From assembly GCA_002633005.1 (NCBI GenBank), contig NMRA01000238.1, positions 248,001-312,000 on the forward strand: a DNA stretch of 64,000 bases, in the 5' to 3' direction. Origin of the DNA: Phoronis australis. Lineage: Eukaryota; Phoronida; Phoronidae. Positions 57,745 to 64,000 of this stretch are shown here, in pieces. A model generated the notes under the pieces. The model was not told the DNA's origin. It saw nothing but the letters and a program-made list of their open reading frames with translations, and ran no database searches. The translations under genes were made by a program, and so were the position numbers. Positions within the stretch are counted from its first letter, which is position 1. The number at the start of each line of letters is the position of its first letter.

Positions 57745-58080
57745 GGTTTTCTGAGATCACCCTCAGCTCGGAATTGAACCTGGAACCACGTGTTCGCAGT
57801 TTAACGCTCTGTCGGCGGAGTCAAACTTCACTTGATAAACGTATTTTAAGCGTACTAAATTAACAAAGCCACTGCCCTTAACTTCTGTGAATGTCTGGCA
57901 GACAACGGCGAAAATTGGCGATTTGTAATAAAAAAAACAAAAATTTAAAGGCTTTGTTATTGTTGTGGACATAATTAATAACTTCAAGAAGACTACCCAA
58001 TCCAAAAACGTCGTGAAACACATTTTTAGATCATCATTTGGGGTAGTTTTAACTCGTCAAACCCACGTTTTGTCCCTGCA
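57745..58080. mobile_element. TTAAAGGGAC-family element, partial copy
   Basis: Shares with the 47785 and 60369 copies the CTCGGAATTGAACCTGGAAC segment (B box on the minus strand), GTATTTTAAGCGTA, GTGAATGTCTGGCAGACAAC and GGCGATTTGTAATA. One terminal repeat is lost; the other survives only as TTTTGTCCCTGCA. Confidence 0.6.
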
Positions 58081-60368
58081 GACGGTTGGTTTTCAAAATT
58101 TATTTTTAAATAAAAGAATTGCTATCGTTTTCACTTGGTTTTGAGTTTTATTGATGTTGTTATTATGAGGAGGTGATGGTTTTCACGTGAGCCTGTATGG
58201 TAGTTCAGGGTCTACTGAATGTTGAATTTATGCCCCCACTGATTCCTCACTTCTGCCCATGAACCAAGGAATCATTGGTAGGCTCTAATAAAACCGAGTT
58301 GATTCCCTCGAGTTTAGAGCCGATTCTAATTCATGAACCATAGAATGCAGGAAGTGTTAACTTATTTGTGACCGTTTTAGCAGTAAATCCAAACGTTAGA
58401 CACTCGCCATTGTGTGACACGGGATGTCCCAACGTAACAGTCATATTAGCCCCAACTCGTTATACGTACAAGCTAAATGCATTTTCAAGTCTTCAAGGAA
58501 GTCAGCTGCGGATATTTCGCTGACAATGGCGGACTGAGAAGGTCGCTCTCCATAGCTTTAATCTCAAGCTGCGATAACCACGTCAGTTTAGACTGCGTGC
58601 TAGATTTCTTCAAATGTCAGACGATTAACAAACACGGATGTAGGTTTGAAAAGCCAGAATAACATCATCTCCTTTAGTGAGACCACTAAGGAATTGATTT
58701 TCAAGGAATTTTTCAAGTTGAATACAAAGCGTTTAGGACACTTTCGTTATGGCCATTGTTGCGTGTCTTAGTTCCCGAAGAAATTTGATTGATAGTCTCT
58801 CCTGGCTGATCCTTCTCAGAAAACATGCCTGTTAATTTCAGTTCGCAACTATTGTGACTGCTCCTGGGTAAACAACTGTTTTTGAGGTTGTAGTATTCTA
58901 AAAAAGACCGGACATTGTGGTTCGGGTTCAAATTTCACAAGGAACATATACGCACAACGAAGAAGTGTAGCTGCGAATAAGGCTTTGATGGGTACAGTGA
59001 CAAGACTCGGCCAAGTCAGACACGTGAAAGGCGTCGTTCATCACACAGCAAGAGAAAACACGGGTAAAATTCGCAAACGCTATATAAGGAAAAATACGTT
59101 TACCTGACGGTTATGACTTTCATAAAAACCTTAAAAGGTGTTTTGAAAACAGACGCTGCGCCACCTGATGAAAGGGTCAGGAGTAGGCTATCCATTGCCT
59201 GGCCACAAGGCTAGGAGCAGGTTCTTCGTACTTTTGTGTTCTCTTTTAACATCAAAAGTATTCTTGATGTATTACATACTTATAAAAAGCAACATCCGTC
59301 TGTATCAGTAGAAAGTGAGCACTTATGCATGTTCTTACCGTTAGTCACCAAAGTTCAAAAGCATATTTAATCAAATACATACAGATTTTGAAATTGAAGT
59401 CATTGCTTTACGCAGGGTTTAGTTACACTGCACACTAAAGTGGAAAAAATGCGTCACGTAGCCCGAAGCCAAAATACCACGGTGCATTGTTAATATAACA
59501 GATATGTGTTTAATTAGCATTGTCACTCTCATTAAAAAACCTTTTTATTAGGGTTCAGGTGTAATATCACTTAGCTTTCATCTCGCTAATAGTTTTTAGA
59601 TAATTTGTTTCCGACGGTTTGCGGCTTCGAACAAGGTCTGTCGTCCGTCAAAAGAGACACGTGTGCTGCATTGGCAACTGTGATGCCATTTCCAAGCAAA
59701 TGTTGGCTTGCGTGCAACCCCGACTACCCTGACATCTTTTGGTGGAAGTCAGTCCGGAGAAAAGAGGAATTGATTACAGGGAGGATCCGATCCCATGATC
59801 GTGCACCTTAGTTATGATCCTCTTAATCCCACTCCTGAACCAGCAAACACCACCCGGCTCCCCTGAAGTCCACGCATGCGCATGAAATGCCCCACCTATG
59901 ATGACCAAATTTTAGTTACGCGGCGGGACGAGATACACTCGGGTGGGGAATCTGGTCCCCGGTTCTCATCGGAGCATTTTGACGAGTGGTCCAGTTAGTC
60001 TCTGCTGGTTTGATCCAACTAGGGCTCAGAGGATTGGGTCTGGAATACGGGTCGGCCGTGGACTCATTTCCACCCCTCAGTTGAATTCATTGAACGCAGT
60101 TCATTTACTTCATCATTTCAGAAGAATAAGGATTTTCTTGACAGCTGGTCTCAGATTAGTATCCCACATGTATTAACCTTTATTACTCAGAGACAGATAC
60201 GTCACAATGCAAAGGATTATGGGATGTCGGTTATCCAAAGTAGAATGAACCCAACCAACGAAAGCAAAGGATTTGCATTCAACAGAAGGACAGTAGGACG
60301 GATATTCCACACCGTAATTAAAACGTCAATGCAGCGACTCGCACAAGTACTGTATGCCAACAGCAACC
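58081..60368. other. Intergenic, no gene recognised
   Basis: A slightly GC-rich patch around 59600-60110 contains the frame 59605-59811 ending WWKSVRRKEELITG, with no splice or family support. It may be a repeat. Confidence 0.4.
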
Positions 60369-60702
60369 TTAAAGTGACATTATCAGCGAGAATTAGGCGA
60401 TTTTATCAAATCAGTTCTTGCGCGGATTCCAACCGGGAACTTTCGCTGTCGCAGCCAGACGCTGCGCTGACGGACCTAAATTGCACTCGATAAATGGCAG
60501 ATCAGTTTAAGCGTATTTAAGTAGTGACGACACCGACCTTGATTTCACCAAATGTCTGGCAGATAACAGCGAGAATTGGCACTTTGTAATAATCCCAAAA
60601 TCACAACGGATTTCATTGTTTTATAGCTTTGTTAAAAACTAATAGCTCCAATAACCCCAAAAATGTGTGATTTCTGCTGTAAAAACGACGATGTCCCTTT
60701 AA
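60369..60702. mobile_element. TTAAAGGGAC inverted-repeat element, copy 2
   Basis: The ends TTAAAGTGACATTATC and GACGATGTCCCTTTAA are inverted. The internal CAAATGTCTGGCAGATAAC and GAATTGGCACTTTGTAAT match the other copies. The tRNA-like B box GGTTGGAATCCGC lies on the minus strand near the left end. Confidence 0.7.
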
Positions 60703-62175
60703 CGGAAACATAACATTCCTATGTATAGCTCACAATGAAAGCTGATCAAAATTGCCACGGCCACACTGAAAATCAAGCTGTGAAATTAAGCGCAGTAAAC
60801 ACTTGTTTTTTCCCATGTTTATAATTTGATCGGATAGGTTATCATGCGTAATTTGGTCTTCATAAGCTTTTTCATTCTTATTTCATCTTACTTTGAGTTT
60901 GTTCATTTTGACATGCCGAAGCACCCAATGTGATTTTGCTTGAGACTACACGTATAGCAAAGTTATCATTTTGACCATGGGTTTCAGCGATCGTGCAGAA
61001 TCAAGAGTGCTTCCGTGGCCGACGTGCCACAGTTCAAGCAGCTGAATAATTAACAGGCTGTGCGTCTCGGAGGAACTGGTACGTGGTATAAAATGTCCCA
61101 TTTGCACTACAGGGCGAATACCCTTGTGATTTAGCATTGGCTTATTCTGCTAAATATGGATAACCAAGAACGATTTATTGATATTCGCCTGGGAGCCATT
61201 TATAGTTTCAAGATGTATATGTCGCTTGGGATGAGCTCCTGGTTAAAGGAGTTACTAAGCACTGAAACATAACGTAGAGTTTACCATTCTCTTTTCAGAA
61301 CATTTGTTTGTCTAGAAATATAGGTGGGTTGTCACTTCCACCCTACAAAGATGATGTGCACAGCAGAACAAGATCACGTTTCCATGGTAACAGGCCGGAC
61401 AGCGTTTTCCGAAGTGTGATCGCCTAATTAAATAATGTAACCTATGATCCAAACAAATGAATAAACGAGCTCTGCGGCGCAGTCTATCGATCTTGGACGC
61501 CATACAGAGTCCTGTACCAACAACCAAAGTAAACGTTGCTCAGTCATTTGACGGTAGAAAGAATATTATACAAGTGTTCGGTTCTACTATTTCAGATTTC
61601 TTTTTGGACTGTGCTATTAAATTCATACGCACGCGTAACAAATAATAGTCACGTGGTTCACCTACATTCGGCCACACGTCGTTCAGAAGGGTGACGGTGT
61701 TGATGACAGTTAAAGTCTAATGGAAAGGCGACTTTTCCGGTTACGAACATGTTTAGTTCTCTTCAAAGGGCACATTTCTAGGCATTGTACAGATGTGCTT
61801 CTTGTGGAGATTTGAAAGGATATCGTTTTGTCTTGACCTGCCAAGTCCGGTGTTTCCGGTCGATCGTTATTAAGTGATCGCTTTAATGAATATGTTAAAA
61901 ACGTTAAAGTTTCCTAAAAATGGTCCCCCTATAAAGTATCTAAATTTATGAATATCCTAATCACTTAGAGAGAGTGTCTGGAACATTTTCCGCTGTCATT
62001 TCCTCGAGTTATCAATTAGTTTTGTGTTTGAGAAAAGAAAGAAAGTGAAATTCCTCACCTAGTCATAAAATAGAAAATGGGATGATCTCATTCAAATATG
62101 ATTGTAAAACTCGCTTTGGCCAGAATAACAAACCCCCTTTGAAAAAAAAACGATAACCTGGTCCCTCTGCATAAA
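60703..62175. other. Intergenic, nothing supported
   Basis: Short frames at 61312-61527 (-) and 61457-61645 (+) overlap each other and show no family signal. Confidence 0.45.
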
Positions 62176-62407
62176 AAGTTATATGTTGGATAGTAACAAT
62201 GACGTCGCATTGTCACGCTTTGTGTTGCCATTGTTGAACAACGTAATTGACGTCAAGCAAGAATAAAACTTATCCAACGGGATCCGGTTACATTAAAGTT
62301 ATATACTGAATAACAGCAATGACGTCACATGATTATGTCACGTTGTTATTGTTGAATGATGTTTTTTACATATTGTGGCATTCAAACTTATCCACTGGAT
62401 ACGTTTT
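62176..62407 (+). repeat. Tandem duplication carrying CRE-type sites
   Basis: Two diverged copies of a unit of about 116 bases (62176-62290 and 62295-62407) share AAAGTTATATRYTGRATARY, a TGACGTCR site, GTTGTTATTGTTGAA-like strings and AACTTATCCAMYGGAT. Palindromic TGACGTCA occurs at 62248-62255 and 62320-62327, with TGACGTCG at 62200-62207. Confidence 0.7.
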
Positions 62408-63135
62408 AAGTTTAAAGTAACCCAGCCCTGAAAAATACAACAGTTAAACGTACGCGGCGATTTTGGGGGTGGAGGGTGTGGGTGTGTTACAAGAGTGCCA
62501 GAACTCTGGAATTACATGTATTTCTGCCGATCAAAGTGACCCTGAGAATAAGGTAGTATCTGAAGGCCACGTGGTTCAACACGTACGTTGAACATGACGG
62601 CGATTGGTCCCACAGATTGTTTCGAAAAAAGCCCGAAAGACACATTTCAGTAAAGAATTCGAAGTATTTTTAATGAAAAGCTTAGAACAACTGTTGAAGT
62701 GTTGTTTAATATGAAATCCGTTAACTGTATTCTACATTGAGCATTTTAATCATGCCTCATTGTCACCAATTATGTCACAGTAATTTGTATCGTAACAGGA
62801 ATTGTCTTCAACAGGTGTGTTTATTGAATTTGCTGCTCATCTTTCAATGCACCTGTGACTTAGTGGTAAAACGTACTTGTTAGCAAAAATCAAAAATGAA
62901 AAAAGTTATTAACACGAGTCAGTTACTTCCGAAAATACTTTAATTTTATAGTTTGTGTACGTTTCGTTCGCCTCTACGGCGCAATGGCTACATCATCGCC
63001 GAGTACTTGGTCAAAGTTGTACCCTTGTTTCTAGACATCACCAGTTGAAAGTCCTGATTTCAGGTAACCCGTTCTTATTTTACCAATGCACGCGTTTGAG
63101 CTAGCTAAAAAGACAAAAAAAACGCTTGGCACAGG
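62408..63135. other. Intergenic, nothing supported
   Basis: No coding or repeat structure I can support beyond a short G-rich tract near 62464-62486. Confidence 0.45.
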
Positions 63136-63281
63136 TTGCACTTGATTGACTATGCCGGTTCCGCAGGGTTAACTAGCTAAGATATCTGATTGGTCTGCAA
63201 GACGGAAGTCATCATCGAAAATCAATCAGATGCCTTATCTGGTTGACCCGGCGGAACCGGCGAAGTCAATCAAGCGCAGCC
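63136..63281. mobile_element. Foldback element with about 58-bp arms
   Basis: The left arm (63136-63193) has CTTGATTGACTATGCCGGTT then CCGCAGGGTT. The right arm (63222-63281) is its inverted copy, with CTTGATTGACTTCGCCGGTT then CCGCCGGGTC on the minus strand. Spacer about 28 bases. The identity is high enough to form a long hairpin. Confidence 0.75.
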
Positions 63282-64000
63282 AATGTGTCGATTCTTCTTG
63301 GTCTTTGTGTACTGTGATGTGAGATTTTATACTAATAGAATGTGTTAACAAATATAATAACACTTGATTAAATGCGGAGAGCATATGTACACTGCAGGCA
63401 AGTGGTTGACTTGCAGTTCTATTGTCGTGTGGAGCATACAGACAGAAATCATTGGAGTTGTACATTGACGACTACTCGTCAGCGATGAATTTAATGTTTA
63501 TGTAACAGGCTAGTTTAACAGACACGAACATAATGTTGTTAATTAGGAAGTCTAAAAACCATTATACAATAACGAGGTCTTAATACTAGTCAAGAACGTC
63601 TTCACCACACATCATTAGGCTAGTTGGAGTAAGTCGGCGTTAGTTGGCTATTGGAAATATTACGGGTCACAGTCATATTTATATTTTCCAGAAATAAATG
63701 TTATTTTAGACTGCGTTTAGCTACTTCTACGTCCCTTCATGGGAAATGGGTACTTTTACAAATCTCCATGTATGTATGCATAACCCAGGTTATGTTCCTA
63801 CTACCGCTATCATTACCGCCATTACTATTAAATATTATTTATTATTATTTATTTTGCTCCTAAAATAATATCAATAGATACCATAGCATTGTAGAAATCA
63901 TTTTTAGCAATACCAATGTATAACTGTTAGAAAATCATTTGCAAAATTTGGTGTCAAATTTGACAGCTCCTCTAAACTATTGACGCCATTGTTGCGTAAA
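63282..64000. other. Right edge, nothing supported
   Basis: Contains an A/T-rich trinucleotide-like tract (ATT units, 63820-63855) and no recognisable gene. Confidence 0.5.

Noticed and set aside
1-64000. CRISPR arrays, bacterial operons, riboswitches or integrated viral genes.
   Set aside because: No regular short-repeat/spacer array and no prokaryotic gene organisation; introns and gene families are animal. No virus-derived gene was recognised.

Overview
This window looks like nuclear DNA from an invertebrate animal. It is AT-rich, its genes are split by long GT-AG introns, and it carries many degraded transposable elements. Two gene families give the clearest placement: an ADAM metalloprotease and a neural bHLH factor of the NHLH (NSCL/HEN) type. 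I cannot name the species. A marine bilaterian such as a hemichordate, lancelet or lophotrochozoan would fit, but that is inference. Two single-base gaps (n at 26632 and 49299) show that this is draft assembly.

Layout. (1) Positions 1074-21023, minus strand: eleven coding exons of one ADAM gene. They cover the prodomain, the complete zinc-protease domain and the start of the disintegrin domain. All eleven join in phase at GT-AG boundaries. The gene is cut by the left edge, so the rest of the disintegrin, Cys-rich, EGF and membrane parts are missing. The signal-peptide exon was not found. The introns carry degenerate tandem arrays, small inverted-repeat elements and a full-length SINE with a perfect target-site duplication. 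(2) Positions 21024-33536: no intact gene recognised. It holds a broken LINE reverse transcriptase, a second copy of the same SINE, nested palindromes and several inverted-repeat elements. (3) Positions 33537-39834, plus strand: a three-exon gene for a small type I membrane protein of about 197 residues, reconstructed from matching phases. It has a Ser/Thr-rich ectodomain, one membrane segment, a basic stop-transfer stretch, a YQPL sorting-type motif and an S-S-V C-terminus. I do not recognise the family. Its last intron holds an inverted-repeat element around a LINE RNase H fragment, and a 607-bp element with near-identical 195-bp inverted arms that can fold into a minimal hammerhead ribozyme. 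(4) Positions 42860-43737: a telomere-like array that switches from G-rich to C-rich strand, a head-to-head arrangement. (5) Positions 52277-54295, minus strand: a terminal exon of an unrecognised protein, and upstream of it the single-exon NHLH coding region with a 5' UTR splice acceptor. (6) The rest is intergenic, with short mobile-element copies and a CRE-bearing tandem duplication near 62.2 kb.

The three genes are unrelated neighbours, with no operon-like logic. The observations most worth follow-up are the hammerhead-bearing inverted-repeat element, the head-to-head telomere-like array, the unrecognised membrane protein gene and the SINE family.
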